In this document: positions 44,629 to 53,162 of the stretch, in pieces | Layout of the letters: each line of letters starts with the position of its first letter | Position numbering within the stretch: position 1 is the stretch's first letter | Source of the DNA: UBA1181 sp045617845 | Lineage (GTDB): Bacteria; Bacteroidota; Bacteroidia; Bacteroidales; Paludibacteraceae | Length of the DNA stretch: 60,659 bases | Direction: 5' to 3' | NCBI GenBank assembly: GCA_045617845.1 | Contig: JAZLJL010000008.1 | Coordinates: 1-60,659 of the forward strand | Translations under genes and position numbers: made by a program | Notes under the pieces: model-generated | Told to the model about the DNA's origin: nothing | Databases searched by the model: none | Seen by the model: the letters and a program-made list of their open reading frames with translations, nothing else

Positions 44629-44676
44629 AAGGCAAGTCCCGCAAATCCATCTACATGAATTTCCAAGACCTGCCTT
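44629..44676 (-). terminator. terminator of the paaK-symporter operon
   Basis: AAGGCAAGTC (44629-44638) pairs with GACCTGCCTT (44667-44676), one mismatch, with a shorter inner AAAT/ATTT stem. On the minus strand a T-rich stretch follows. Confidence 0.55.
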
Positions 44677-44690
44677 CACCAATATTACAT

Positions 44691-46274
44691 TCAAGCCTTC
44701 TCCAAATTCTTGCCTGCCTCTTTCTTATTAGTCATCAAGCTCACGACGACAATCGTGATGCATGAAAGCGGGAAGGCGAACATGATAGGGTCGACGAACT
44801 TCAACATTCCATCCGTCACCAACACATCCGTACCGAAGATAGCCTTACAAATTCCCAAAGCGGTAGCCTCCTTCGCATGAAGGAAAAACAACGCCAACAG
44901 CGTTGCGACGACACCTACCCACATGCTGGCGTAAGCCCCCTCCTTCGTCACCTTCTTCCAATACAAAGCGCAGAAGTAGGATGGCAAGAAAGCGGAAGCG
45001 CAAATACCCATAAAGAGGGATGTGGAAATCGCAATAATAGGAGAATCGTTACCTTCACCCAAAATGAAGCAGATAACGAAACTTACCAAGATGGATACCA
45101 AAACGGCAAAACGAATGATTTTATCGAGTTTCTTCTCCTTTTTCACACAAGAACCATAGATATCGGAACCAGCTGCGGCAGCCATCGTATGGAACTGCGC
45201 ACTCAAGGTGGACATACTGGCGGAAAGGATACATAACATAAAAATGGTTGTGAACCACGCCGGCATGACACGGCTGATGAAGTATGGGATAATCTTGTCG
45301 GAAGCCTCCACCATATTGATGGAAACCTTACCGTCGTTCTGCCAAAAATAGAGGTTGGAAAGTGCGCCCACATGATAAACGACGCCCACCGTAATCAACA
45401 AGAACACGCAACCGATTACAACGCCCTGGTTCAACTTCTTGGTACTATTCACCGTCATGAAACGCACCACGAGCTGAGGCTGCGCCAAGCAACCGATACC
45501 CACACCCATGATGAGGGAAGTTACCAACGTATACCATTGTTGGGACCCTCCAGCAGGCATAGCCGTCCAGCCCCGGTGACCAACAGCCACCAGTTTTTCA
45601 GGGACCTGGTCGGAGATGGCTCCGAGCGCTGCATTCGCCTCTGAGAAGCCCATACCCAACGCCTTGTAGACGCCCACCACCAAGAAGGCCATGCAGATAA
45701 ACATGATCACAGCCTGCAAAGCATCCGTATACATCACACCTTTCATACCACCGGCAATGACATAAGAAGCTACGATGATGGTAAAGACCAACAAAGCCAA
45801 ATCAAATTCGATACCGAATACCTGCTGCATACAGAATACACCACCACGCAAAACTGCGGCAGCATACAATGGCATGCAGATGAAAATCACGGCAGCCACG
45901 AAGATGCGGATCTTCTTAGAATCATAGAACGCACCCAAGAAATGGGCGAAAGAAGAAACCTTCAGTTTCGCTCCAATACGTCTGGTCGGACGACCGAACA
46001 CGATGAACGCGATCACCACGCCGACAAACATATTCAGGAACATGAGCCATTGGATACCCATACCGAAAGTAGCGGCCACACCACCGAAACCGACGATGGC
46101 GGAAGCCGAAATGAACGTAGCGCCGTAAGAAAGCGCCATGACGATAGGATTCATCTCACCTCCTCCGATGAGGAAGTCCTTAGAATCCTTAGTCTTCTTA
46201 TAACCTAAATAACCCAAGAAAGCGATGGCCAAGAAATAGACCATCACAATCAAATACATTGAAAAATTCCCCAT
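44691..46274 (-). CDS. sodium:solute symporter (SSS family)
   Basis: This 527-aa inner-membrane transporter has about 13 hydrophobic helices. Family features are the N-terminal DFLIGGGEMNPIVMALSYGATFISASAIVGFGG (two sodium-site helices, about 33-65), GGMKGVMYTDALQAVIMF (about 186-203), and SASMSTLSAQFHTMAAAAGSDIYG (about 355-378). It couples sodium entry to uptake of a carboxylate, amino acid or similar solute. The operon with phenylacetate-CoA ligase suggests an aryl acid as substrate. A 40-aa accessory protein is encoded 5 bp upstream. Confidence 0.88.
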   Translation of the reverse strand: MGNFSMYLIVMVYFLAIAFLGYLGYKKTKDSKDFLIGGGEMNPIVMALSYGATFISASAIVGFGGVAATFGMGIQWLMFLNMFVGVVIAFIVFGRPTRRIGAKLKVSSFAHFLGAFYDSKKIRIFVAAVIFICMPLYAAAVLRGGVFCMQQVFGIEFDLALLVFTIIVASYVIAGGMKGVMYTDALQAVIMFICMAFLVVGVYKALGMGFSEANAALGAISDQVPEKLVAVGHRGWTAMPAGGSQQWYTLVTSLIMGVGIGCLAQPQLVVRFMTVNSTKKLNQGVVIGCVFLLITVGVVYHVGALSNLYFWQNDGKVSINMVEASDKIIPYFISRVMPAWFTTIFMLCILSASMSTLSAQFHTMAAAAGSDIYGSCVKKEKKLDKIIRFAVLVSILVSFVICFILGEGNDSPIIAISTSLFMGICASAFLPSYFCALYWKKVTKEGAYASMWVGVVATLLALFFLHAKEATALGICKAIFGTDVLVTDGMLKFVDPIMFAFPLSCITIVVVSLMTNKKEAGKNLEKA

Positions 46275-46279
46275 CGCGA

Positions 46280-46402
46280 TTATTCCTTGTCTTTGTCATC
46301 CTCCTTGTTCCAATATTTCACTCCGAAGATGATAGAACCTATCACACAAAGAATAGACAACAGATACACGATCCAGATGCCAGGGTCCGAAATACCAAAC
46401 AT
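46280..46402 (-). CDS. symporter small accessory protein, 40 aa
   Basis: A 40-codon frame (MFGISDPGIWIVYLLSILCV then a second short hydrophobic part and a KEDDKDKE tail) has one membrane helix and a polar C-terminus. SSS-family symporters are often preceded by such a single-span protein starting MFG-x-SDPG. It lies 5 bp before the symporter start and 12 bp after the ACT-domain gene stop. It probably binds and stabilises the symporter. Confidence 0.75.
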   Translation of the reverse strand: MFGISDPGIWIVYLLSILCVIGSIIFGVKYWNKEDDKDKE

Positions 46403-46414
46403 AGTGATTTATAT

Positions 46415-46840
46415 TTATAAATTATTTAATTCCGCCTCTGAGAGGTTGTTCAATCCATAGCGGCGAATCACCTCGTTCGCGGCGTCGATATTATTTGTAC
46501 GCAATACTAAGATCGCTTTCTGGTTAATAGAGAAGCAATACATATACTCGATGCTGATGCCAGCCTTGGTGAAGTATTGGATCGTCTCGGCGAACTTATC
46601 GATTGAAGAGTCCACGGAAATCGCCAACACCGTGTTCAAGTTCGCGCTCACACCATTCTCCTTCAGCAATTGAAGCGCCTTGATCTGATTGGAAGTGATC
46701 AAGCGGAGGATTCCGTAATCGGAAGTGTCGGCCACCGTAGCGGCTACCACACGGATATTTTCCTTGCTCAGGAAAGAGAGAATCTCGTTCAGACGACCGA
46801 ACTTATTCTCCAAGAAAATTGAAATCTGATTGATTGTCAT
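46415..46840 (-). CDS. ACT-domain protein
   Basis: This 141-aa protein consists of two ACT-like domains (about 1-70 and 71-141); the first begins INQISIFLENKFGRLNEILSFL, the second IEYMYCFSINQKAILVLRTNN. ACT domains bind amino acids and regulate linked enzymes. Genes of this type commonly follow phenylacetate-CoA ligase in Bacteroidota and other anaerobes, as here (13 bp after paaK), so it may sense an aromatic amino acid. There is no catalytic domain. Confidence 0.85.
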   Translation of the reverse strand: MTINQISIFLENKFGRLNEILSFLSKENIRVVAATVADTSDYGILRLITSNQIKALQLLKENGVSANLNTVLAISVDSSIDKFAETIQYFTKAGISIEYMYCFSINQKAILVLRTNNIDAANEVIRRYGLNNLSEAELNNL

Positions 46841-46853
46841 AATTAAGTCTTGA

Positions 46854-48161
46854 TTAATGGTTCTTCCTTAAATCTTTCACTCTCACTGCTTTGCCTTCAG
46901 AAACCGGCAAAGAACCCTTCTCCACCAATTTAACTTTAGGAGTCAACAATATCTCATCCTTCAATTGGCGGGTAATATCCTTGGTCAAAGCCTGCAACTT
47001 CGTGTAGTCGTCGGTATGCAAATCGCCCAACTCAACCTCTACCAGCATCTCGTCGTTGTTGCCGATCGTATCGATCGTAATCAAGTAATTCATACCCAAC
47101 TCCTTGAAGTTCATCAAGATACGTTCGATTTGGATAGGGAAGATGTTCACACCCTTCACAATCATCATATCGTCCGAACGACCTTTGATACGGCTGATTC
47201 TTCTGTGGGTTCTACCGCAAGGACATTCACCCGGCAAGAAGCTGGTCAAGTCGCGTGTACGGTAACGAATCAAAGGCATAGCCTCACGACGGAGGGTCGT
47301 AAGCACCATCTCGCCCACTTCACCATCCTTGACAGGCTCCAAAGTCTCAGGGTTGATAATCTCGACGATGACCATATCCTCCCAGATGTGTAGACCATTT
47401 TGCTCAGGGCATTCGAAAGCGACGCCCGGTCCGTTCATTTCCGACATACCGAAGCAGTTGTAAGCCTTCAAGCCCAAGAGCTCCTCGATACGTTTTCTCT
47501 GCTCCTCGGAGTGCGGCTCAGCGCCGACGCACATGATTCTCAAGTTAGTATCCTTCTTAGGGTCGAGACCCTCCTCGGCGAAGACCTCCGCCAAACGGGT
47601 CGCGTAACTAGGGATCGTGTGGAGCACAGTGGTTCCGAAGTCGCGGATGAACTTAATCTGACGTTTACTGTTTCCGGCAGCGGCAGGAACAGTCAAACAA
47701 CCCAAGCGCTCAGCACCATATTGGTAACCGAGACCGCCCGTGAACATACCGTAACCGGAGGTGTTTTGGAACACATCCGTATTGCGGACACCCACCATAT
47801 ACATGCAACGAGCCACTTGGTTCGCCCATGCGTCGAGGTCATTTTTAGTATGAAGAACGACAGTAGGGTTTCCAGTAGTACCACTTGAAGAGTGAAGACG
47901 GACGATTTTCTCCAAAGGGACAGCAGCGAATCCGTAAGGATAGTTGCTACGCAAATCGTCTTTCGTGGTGAAAGGGAACTTCTTCAGGTCGTCCAACGTT
48001 TTGATGGAGTCCGCAGAAAGTCCTTTTTCAGCATACAACTTCTTGTAGAATGGCGAGTTCATCGCATGTTCCACTGTGTTTTTCAAACGCTCCAACTGGA
48101 GTTTCTCAAGATCGGCACGACTCATCGTCTCAATCTCTTCTTCCCAATATTTTTCTGTCAT
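46854..48161 (-). CDS. paaK: phenylacetate-CoA ligase
   Basis: This 435-aa AMP-forming ligase activates phenylacetate or a related aryl acid to its CoA thioester. The nucleotide motif HSSSGTTGNPTVV spans about 90-102, the adenylation motif YNCFGMSEMNGPG about 234-246, and a Cys-containing block FLPGECPCGRTHRRISRIKGRSDDM about 309-333. Length is normal. First gene of the operon with an ACT protein, an accessory peptide and a symporter. In anaerobes the CoA ester can be reductively carboxylated to arylpyruvate, letting the cell make Phe or Tyr from aryl acids; that pathway is inferred. Confidence 0.92.
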   Translation of the reverse strand: MTEKYWEEEIETMSRADLEKLQLERLKNTVEHAMNSPFYKKLYAEKGLSADSIKTLDDLKKFPFTTKDDLRSNYPYGFAAVPLEKIVRLHSSSGTTGNPTVVLHTKNDLDAWANQVARCMYMVGVRNTDVFQNTSGYGMFTGGLGYQYGAERLGCLTVPAAAGNSKRQIKFIRDFGTTVLHTIPSYATRLAEVFAEEGLDPKKDTNLRIMCVGAEPHSEEQRKRIEELLGLKAYNCFGMSEMNGPGVAFECPEQNGLHIWEDMVIVEIINPETLEPVKDGEVGEMVLTTLRREAMPLIRYRTRDLTSFLPGECPCGRTHRRISRIKGRSDDMMIVKGVNIFPIQIERILMNFKELGMNYLITIDTIGNNDEMLVEVELGDLHTDDYTKLQALTKDITRQLKDEILLTPKVKLVEKGSLPVSEGKAVRVKDLRKNH

Positions 48162-48220
48162 TTCGTTATTTTTTGCATTGCCTAGCGGGGCAAAATGTTT
48201 TTTTAATCTGTTAATCGTGG

Positions 48221-48252
48221 CAAATTTAAGTTAAATCGTTGACTGATGCAAA
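48221..48252 (-). promoter_or_regulatory. promoter of the paaK operon
   Basis: On the minus strand TTTG (48252-48249) and TAAATTTG (48228-48221) are 20 bp apart, a full consensus match. The leader to the ATG at 48161 is about 55 nt. Confidence 0.65.
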
Positions 48253-48360
48253 AAAAAGACAAAACATCTCAACCTATCGGCACGGTTCTTTTTGCTGAGA
48301 ATTAGATTCATAAATGATTCGACCATATTCTTTAGATAAATCGGTCATCCCAACAAAAAT

Positions 48361-48402
48361 GGAGCCGTCCCGCGACATGAATTTCGCAAGACGGCTTCCC
48401 TA
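48361..48402 (-). terminator. terminator of the lipoprotein pair
   Basis: GGAGCCGTC (48361-48369) pairs with GACGGCTTCC (48390-48399) with one bulge, enclosing an inner GCGA/TCGC stem. On the minus strand a T-run (ATTTTTGTTG) follows. Confidence 0.6.
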
Positions 48403-48416
48403 TCGAATTAGTTCCG

Positions 48417-48854
48417 TCACCATTCCCCTGTGTACGGATGCGCCTTGGCGTACTCGTAGAAATCCTCGTCTATCACATAACGCAATTTATAGTAGTTGTC
48501 GCCTACCTCAAGGGTGTCGTAGGAAGATGGCAAGTTGATATTATAATGCCAATTGGTAGTATCACTTTTAAATTTCAATGTGTCATCTATGAAAATACAA
48601 ATACTACCCCAAAAAGGAGAACTATGGGAATATGTGACTAAACTATCTCCTGACTCGATAAGATATTTATCATATTTCCCTTCACCATAAGTATCCTTCA
48701 TCACGATTAACACATCATGGTCTATATCGTTCCTGATAATGTAATCCTTATCCTCGCAATGAACACACTCCCCATCGTAATCGACCTCCTTACGGTCACA
48801 AGCCGAGTTTACCAACGAAAGGGCAGTCAACAACATTACAAAATAACGTCTCAT
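48417..48854 (-). CDS. putative lipoprotein, 145 aa
   Basis: This 145-aa protein starts at ATG 48854 (a longer frame would need a TTG). It has a signal peptide with a lipoprotein-like Cys (SLVNSAC, Cys about 19), then a CVHCED pair and a mostly beta-stranded acidic domain. No family recognised. It begins within about 10 bp of the stop of the metalloprotease-like lipoprotein and ends at a terminator, so the two are one operon. Confidence 0.6.
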   Translation of the reverse strand: MRRYFVMLLTALSLVNSACDRKEVDYDGECVHCEDKDYIIRNDIDHDVLIVMKDTYGEGKYDKYLIESGDSLVTYSHSSPFWGSICIFIDDTLKFKSDTTNWHYNINLPSSYDTLEVGDNYYKLRYVIDEDFYEYAKAHPYTGEW

Positions 48855-48860
48855 ATCCAA

Positions 48861-50474
48861 TCATTTATATAGTTCATAATATTTCTCGAATTGATTAAAA
48901 TAATCCACCAAATCAGGGTTCGATAAAGAAGCGGGACGATTCCCCGTCAGATGATTCTTAAAATCCGCTATGCTAGAAATCGTTCTCATGGAACGTTGGA
49001 AGCTGTATAATTGATAGCCGGCAATGTTATCTTTAAGAGGCTTGTAAGCTTCTTCATTTTGGTTATAATCATCCATCATATCAATCATAAGCGGACTATA
49101 CTCCAGACTCCTCTTATGTTCCCTATTGGGTTGGTTATAAGGCCAATCCTGGCATTCGATAAAGTCCAACAAATCATCATATCCGACATTCTTTTTTCGA
49201 TCCAACATTTTATACTCATCCTTGGTCAGCACCCATTGTCCAGCCAAAGCCATCGCTTCCCTGACAATAAGATCGGTCTTCACGTATTGCGTATAGCCGA
49301 CGAAACAGCAATGTGAAGCATGCGTCAACTCATGCAATGTGGTACTAAAGACCTTACTCGCCGGCTTATAGTTCGAATTCTTGTCTAGCCCATAAATCCA
49401 TATGGAAGACAATACGCCGTTCAAAAATTGAACCGTAAAATATTTGGTGGAACCATTGGGCCCATCTATTTTACTTTCGTCCAAATTAACCTTCAACGAC
49501 TTGCTCGGACGCATCAGCCCACAACAATCGCCGTAATAGTATTTATACAAAGCCCGGTGGATAGCGGAATTATGCAATGATTTAGGCGATCCGCTCCCTA
49601 TGTTCAGGTTCCACTTCGACTTTTGGTCGGGGCCATTGTAATAAGCCTGGACACCACCGTTGCGGATGTCCCACATATCACGCTCCCACTCGATGCTATA
49701 CTCGACGCTCGTACGTTTGCTGCCGAACGAGACGTATCCGTTCGCATCCGTATAATGGTACGCCTTGAGGAAGGCGAAATAACGGATTCGGACCTTCACA
49801 CCCTGCAAAGGTATATATTTTCCCAATAAATCATCATATGCCTTGATCGTGGCGCATGGCGTCCACTTCGAACGCAAAGTGTTCTTCCCCTGATATCCCA
49901 TTTGTGTCAAAGCCTCATCGACCACTTTCTTCCATGAAAGTCTGTCGAAAGAACCGGACCTGAGGCTAGCGCCTTGAACAGAGATATCCTCACGTTCCAA
50001 ATCCTCGTCCAAAATGTAAAGTTCATCCATTATCTCATGTCTAACACCAAACTTATCCAGCTCATAATCAGCAGGGACAACTGTATATTGCCAAGGAATG
50101 GCATCCATTGGCAAAGATGGGTCGTGGTAAGAATCACCCTCCGTCAACTCATAATCCAACGGATAGGCGGTGAAGTCCAACGTCGTATCGGAGACCAAAC
50201 GATCATACTCGGACGTATCAGCCGGAAGGAAACGCACATAGAGATGGGTCGGTTCCAAGACGGTCAAGCTTTTCAACCCGGAGCGCGACGACAACGAATC
50301 GACTGCCCGCTGCATATTACGAAGCAGGAACGGACTCTCCACTTTTTCACCCACACGAATCTCAGTGTCCACCCTTCCACGAGGCTGGCTTTCCGGGGTC
50401 AACACATCTTCCTTTTCGCAGGAGGAAAACTGGAACGTAAGAAACAAACAACTCAAACAGAGCAAATTACGCAA
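48861..50474 (-). CDS. lipoprotein with HExxH zinc-metalloprotease motif
   Basis: This 537-aa protein has a lipoprotein signal (FQFSSC, Cys19 or nearby). The middle has a beta-domain resembling a carboxypeptidase-regulatory fold (about 205-255; LQGVKVRIRYFAF, YTDANGYVSFGS). The motif TTLHELTHASH (about 382-392) is a classic HExxH zinc site, with a glutamate-rich helix downstream (VREAMALAGQW) that may supply the third ligand. A cell-surface or periplasmic metallopeptidase is likely; the substrate is unknown. No in-frame ATG starts it: the frame opens at TTG 50474. An upstream ATC (about 50498-50496) would give IKSFGKECLRNLL, resembling a missing start. Confidence 0.65.
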   Translation of the reverse strand: MRNLLCLSCLFLTFQFSSCEKEDVLTPESQPRGRVDTEIRVGEKVESPFLLRNMQRAVDSLSSRSGLKSLTVLEPTHLYVRFLPADTSEYDRLVSDTTLDFTAYPLDYELTEGDSYHDPSLPMDAIPWQYTVVPADYELDKFGVRHEIMDELYILDEDLEREDISVQGASLRSGSFDRLSWKKVVDEALTQMGYQGKNTLRSKWTPCATIKAYDDLLGKYIPLQGVKVRIRYFAFLKAYHYTDANGYVSFGSKRTSVEYSIEWERDMWDIRNGGVQAYYNGPDQKSKWNLNIGSGSPKSLHNSAIHRALYKYYYGDCCGLMRPSKSLKVNLDESKIDGPNGSTKYFTVQFLNGVLSSIWIYGLDKNSNYKPASKVFSTTLHELTHASHCCFVGYTQYVKTDLIVREAMALAGQWVLTKDEYKMLDRKKNVGYDDLLDFIECQDWPYNQPNREHKRSLEYSPLMIDMMDDYNQNEEAYKPLKDNIAGYQLYSFQRSMRTISSIADFKNHLTGNRPASLSNPDLVDYFNQFEKYYELYK

Positions 50475-50508
50475 ACATTCTTTGCCAAAACTTTTGATAG
50501 AAAAAAAC

Positions 50509-50529
50509 TTAAGAATTAAGAATTAAGAA
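50509..50529 (-). repeat. heptanucleotide repeat upstream of the metalloprotease lipoprotein
   Basis: TTAAGAA occurs three times in a row (50509-50515, 50516-50522, 50523-50529) in the presumed promoter or leader. Copy-number slippage would move spacing by 7 bp. Confidence 0.6.
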
Positions 50530-50708
50530 TTTATACTAATAAAATTTTATTTCTTATAAGAGATGCGCAAAACGATAGAAGGTCCAAGCAAACAAATCCT
50601 TATCGTGAAACAACAATGCAAAGATAGAACGGATTTTTCAATTAGGCAATAATAATAAGTAGTTTTTACACAAATTTAACATTGATAAAATTTATCTATA
50701 AACAAAAA

Positions 50709-50733
50709 AAGGAGACCCGAACGAGTCTCCTTT
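50709..50733 (-). terminator. terminator of pnp
   Basis: AAGGAGAC (50709-50716) pairs with GTCTCCTT (50725-50732) around an 8-nt loop. An A-run to the left reads as a T-run on the minus strand. It lies 24 bp after the pnp stop. Confidence 0.8.
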
Positions 50734-50756
50734 TCTACATATCATGAGCGTCAGAA

Positions 50757-52913
50757 TTACTCCGCAGCCTTATCTTCCTTCTTCTCCTCACGTTGTGGAC
50801 GAGGGAGCAACGCCTTGTGGGACAATTTGAACTTGCCAGTCTTAGCGTCGATATCGAGCAATTTGACCTTAATCATATCGCCCTCTTTCATTCCGGTATC
50901 TTCCATCTTCTCGATGCGTCTCCACTCGATTTCAGAGATGTGGAGCAAGCCCTCCTTACCAGGCATGAACTCAACGAACGCACCATAAGGCATGATAGAC
51001 TTAACCTTAGCGTCGTAAACCTCGCCAACTTCAGGCACAGCCACGATAGCCTTGATTCTTGCCACAGCGTTGTCCAAAGACTCCTTGTTGGTAGCAGCGA
51101 CTTCCACGCGTCCCTTTCCGTCGGTCTCCTCGATAGAAACGGTAGCACCGGATTTCTCTTGAATATCTTGGATGATCTTTCCACCAGGGCCGATCACAGC
51201 GCCGATCATATCCTTAGGGATATCGAATGCGACGATACGTGGAGCGTGTGGCTTGAGATCCTCACGAGGCTCTGCGATAGTCTCCTGGATTTTGTCCAAG
51301 ATATGCATACGACCAGCCTTAGCTTGGTTCAAAGCCTTCTCCAAAATCTCGTAAGAGAGTCCGTCGACCTTGATATCCATTTGGGTAGCGGTGATACCGT
51401 CTCTTGTACCAGTCACCTTGAAGTCCATATCACCCAAGTGGTCCTCATCGCCCAAGATATCGGAAAGCACGGAGTACTTCACGTTACCCTTGTCAGTGAT
51501 AAGACCCATAGCGATACCTGAAACAGGCTTCTTGATCTTCACACCAGCGTCCATCAACGCCAAAGTACCGGCGCAGACAGTAGCCATGGAAGAAGAACCG
51601 TTAGACTCCATGATATCGGAAACCACGCGGACGCAGTATGGATAATCAGCAGGGATCATACGTTTCAACGCACGCCAAGCGAGGTGACCGTGACCGATTT
51701 CACGACGGCCTACGCCACGTTGAGCCTTAGCCTCACCCGTAGAGAACGGAGGGAAGTTATAGTGCAACAAGAAACGCTCTTTACCATGCACGAGCACCTC
51801 GTCGACGAGCTTCTCGTCCAATTTGGTACCCAAAGTACAAGTGGTCAATGATTGAGTCTCACCACGGGTGAAGATAGACGAACCGTGAGGGCCAGGGAGA
51901 TAACCCACCTCGCACCAGATAGGACGGATATCAGTAGTGGTACGACCGTCAAGACGCTTGCCCTCGTCCAAGATGGAACGACGCATAGCCTCTTTCTCGA
52001 CAGCGTGATAGTATCTGTCGATCATGCCAGCCTTAGCCTCGAGATCCTCTTCGCTAAGGTTCAAAGACTCAATATATTCAGTTTTAACCGATGCGAATTT
52101 CTCCTCACGGTCATGTTTATCGGTATTTGCGGAAGTAGCCAAAGCGTAAGCCTTGTCGTAGCACTTAGCCCAAACGTCCTTCTCGAGTTCCTCGTCGTTT
52201 TCCTCGTGGCAGTATTCACGTTTAGTCTCGGTGCCGAGCTCCTTCATCAACTCCTTCTGTACCAAGCACATTGGCTTGATAGCCTCATGAGCGGCTTTCA
52301 AGGCGTTGAGCAAATCAGCCTCTGAGACCTCATCCATCTCACCTTCCACCATCATGATGTTCTCGTAAGTCGCGCCGACCATCAAATCCATGTCAGCCTT
52401 CTCCAATTGTTCGAAAGTAGGGTCGATCACGAACTTTCCGTCGATACGAGCGACACGAACCTCAGAGATAGGTCCGTTGAACGGAATATCGGAAACCGCA
52501 AGCGCCGCAGAAGCAGCAAGACCTGCCAATGCATCCGGTTGATCCACGCCATCAGCGGAGATCATCAACACGTTCACAAAAGTTTCTGCGTGGAAATTGT
52601 CAGGGAACAAAGGTCTGAGCGCACGGTCAATCAAACGCGCCGTCAAGATTTCATAATCCGAAGCCTTTCCTTCTCTCTTCGTAAATCCGCCTGGGAAACG
52701 TCCGAAGGCGCCGAACTTCTCTTTGTACTCTACCGTCAACGGCATGAAATCCGTTCCCGGTACTGCTTCTTTCGCTGAACAAACTGTAGCCAAGAGCATG
52801 GTGTTACCCATTCTAACTACAACCGATCCGTCAGCTTGCTTCGCCAATTTACCTGTCTCGATACTAATCGTACGGCCGTCAGGCAAAGCAATCGTCTTAG
52901 TAATTACATTCAT
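50757..52913 (-). CDS. pnp: polynucleotide phosphorylase
   Basis: This 718-aa enzyme degrades RNA from the 3' end with phosphate and takes part in RNA turnover. Domains in order: RNase PH 1 (about 5-145), a helical linker (about 150-240), RNase PH 2 (about 320-530), KH (about 560-625, with the GPGG loop in IGPGGKIIQDI) and S1 (about 630-700). The C-terminus is a short charged tail. The start at 52913 gives the family N-terminus MNVITKTIALPDGR; an earlier in-frame start adds 9 basic residues. It is divergent from metG with a separate promoter and has its own terminator. Confidence 0.96.
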   Translation of the reverse strand: MNVITKTIALPDGRTISIETGKLAKQADGSVVVRMGNTMLLATVCSAKEAVPGTDFMPLTVEYKEKFGAFGRFPGGFTKREGKASDYEILTARLIDRALRPLFPDNFHAETFVNVLMISADGVDQPDALAGLAASAALAVSDIPFNGPISEVRVARIDGKFVIDPTFEQLEKADMDLMVGATYENIMMVEGEMDEVSEADLLNALKAAHEAIKPMCLVQKELMKELGTETKREYCHEENDEELEKDVWAKCYDKAYALATSANTDKHDREEKFASVKTEYIESLNLSEEDLEAKAGMIDRYYHAVEKEAMRRSILDEGKRLDGRTTTDIRPIWCEVGYLPGPHGSSIFTRGETQSLTTCTLGTKLDEKLVDEVLVHGKERFLLHYNFPPFSTGEAKAQRGVGRREIGHGHLAWRALKRMIPADYPYCVRVVSDIMESNGSSSMATVCAGTLALMDAGVKIKKPVSGIAMGLITDKGNVKYSVLSDILGDEDHLGDMDFKVTGTRDGITATQMDIKVDGLSYEILEKALNQAKAGRMHILDKIQETIAEPREDLKPHAPRIVAFDIPKDMIGAVIGPGGKIIQDIQEKSGATVSIEETDGKGRVEVAATNKESLDNAVARIKAIVAVPEVGEVYDAKVKSIMPYGAFVEFMPGKEGLLHISEIEWRRIEKMEDTGMKEGDMIKVKLLDIDAKTGKFKLSHKALLPRPQREEKKEDKAAE

Positions 52914-52955
52914 CTTTTTTCTTTTTCGTCTAAAAAACATCTAAAATATCTGTTA

Positions 52956-52985
52956 CAAATATAGACAAATATTTCTCATAACAAG
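52956..52985 (-). promoter_or_regulatory. promoter of pnp
   Basis: On the minus strand TATATTTG (52963-52956) has CTTG 18 bp upstream (52985-52982). The -33 box differs at one base. Confidence 0.5.
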
Positions 52986-53001
52986 CCTTTATATAAAAAT
53001 T

Positions 53002-53032
53002 ATTGTGCCAGAGATGTTTTTTTGTAAATTTG
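53002..53032 (+). promoter_or_regulatory. promoter of metG
   Basis: ATTG (53002-53005) and TAAATTTG (53025-53032) are 19 bp apart. The leader of about 120 nt contains a 7-bp hairpin (53059-53065 with 53072-53078, GAAACGG/CCGTTTC) with no T-run. Confidence 0.6.
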
Positions 53033-53162
53033 CACCACTTTTCTACAAGGTAAGAAGGGAAACGGGACCTTCCGTTTCAGATTTTCTAGAACGAAAGATA
53101 ATCAAAATAGGCAACAATCACTTATAAATCAGATTATTGCGCTTAAAAACATTGTATAGGAT

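Noticed and set aside
53059..53078. Riboswitch or T-box in the metG leader
   Set aside because: Only a 7-bp hairpin is present; no conserved T-box or S-box sequence and no terminator follow.
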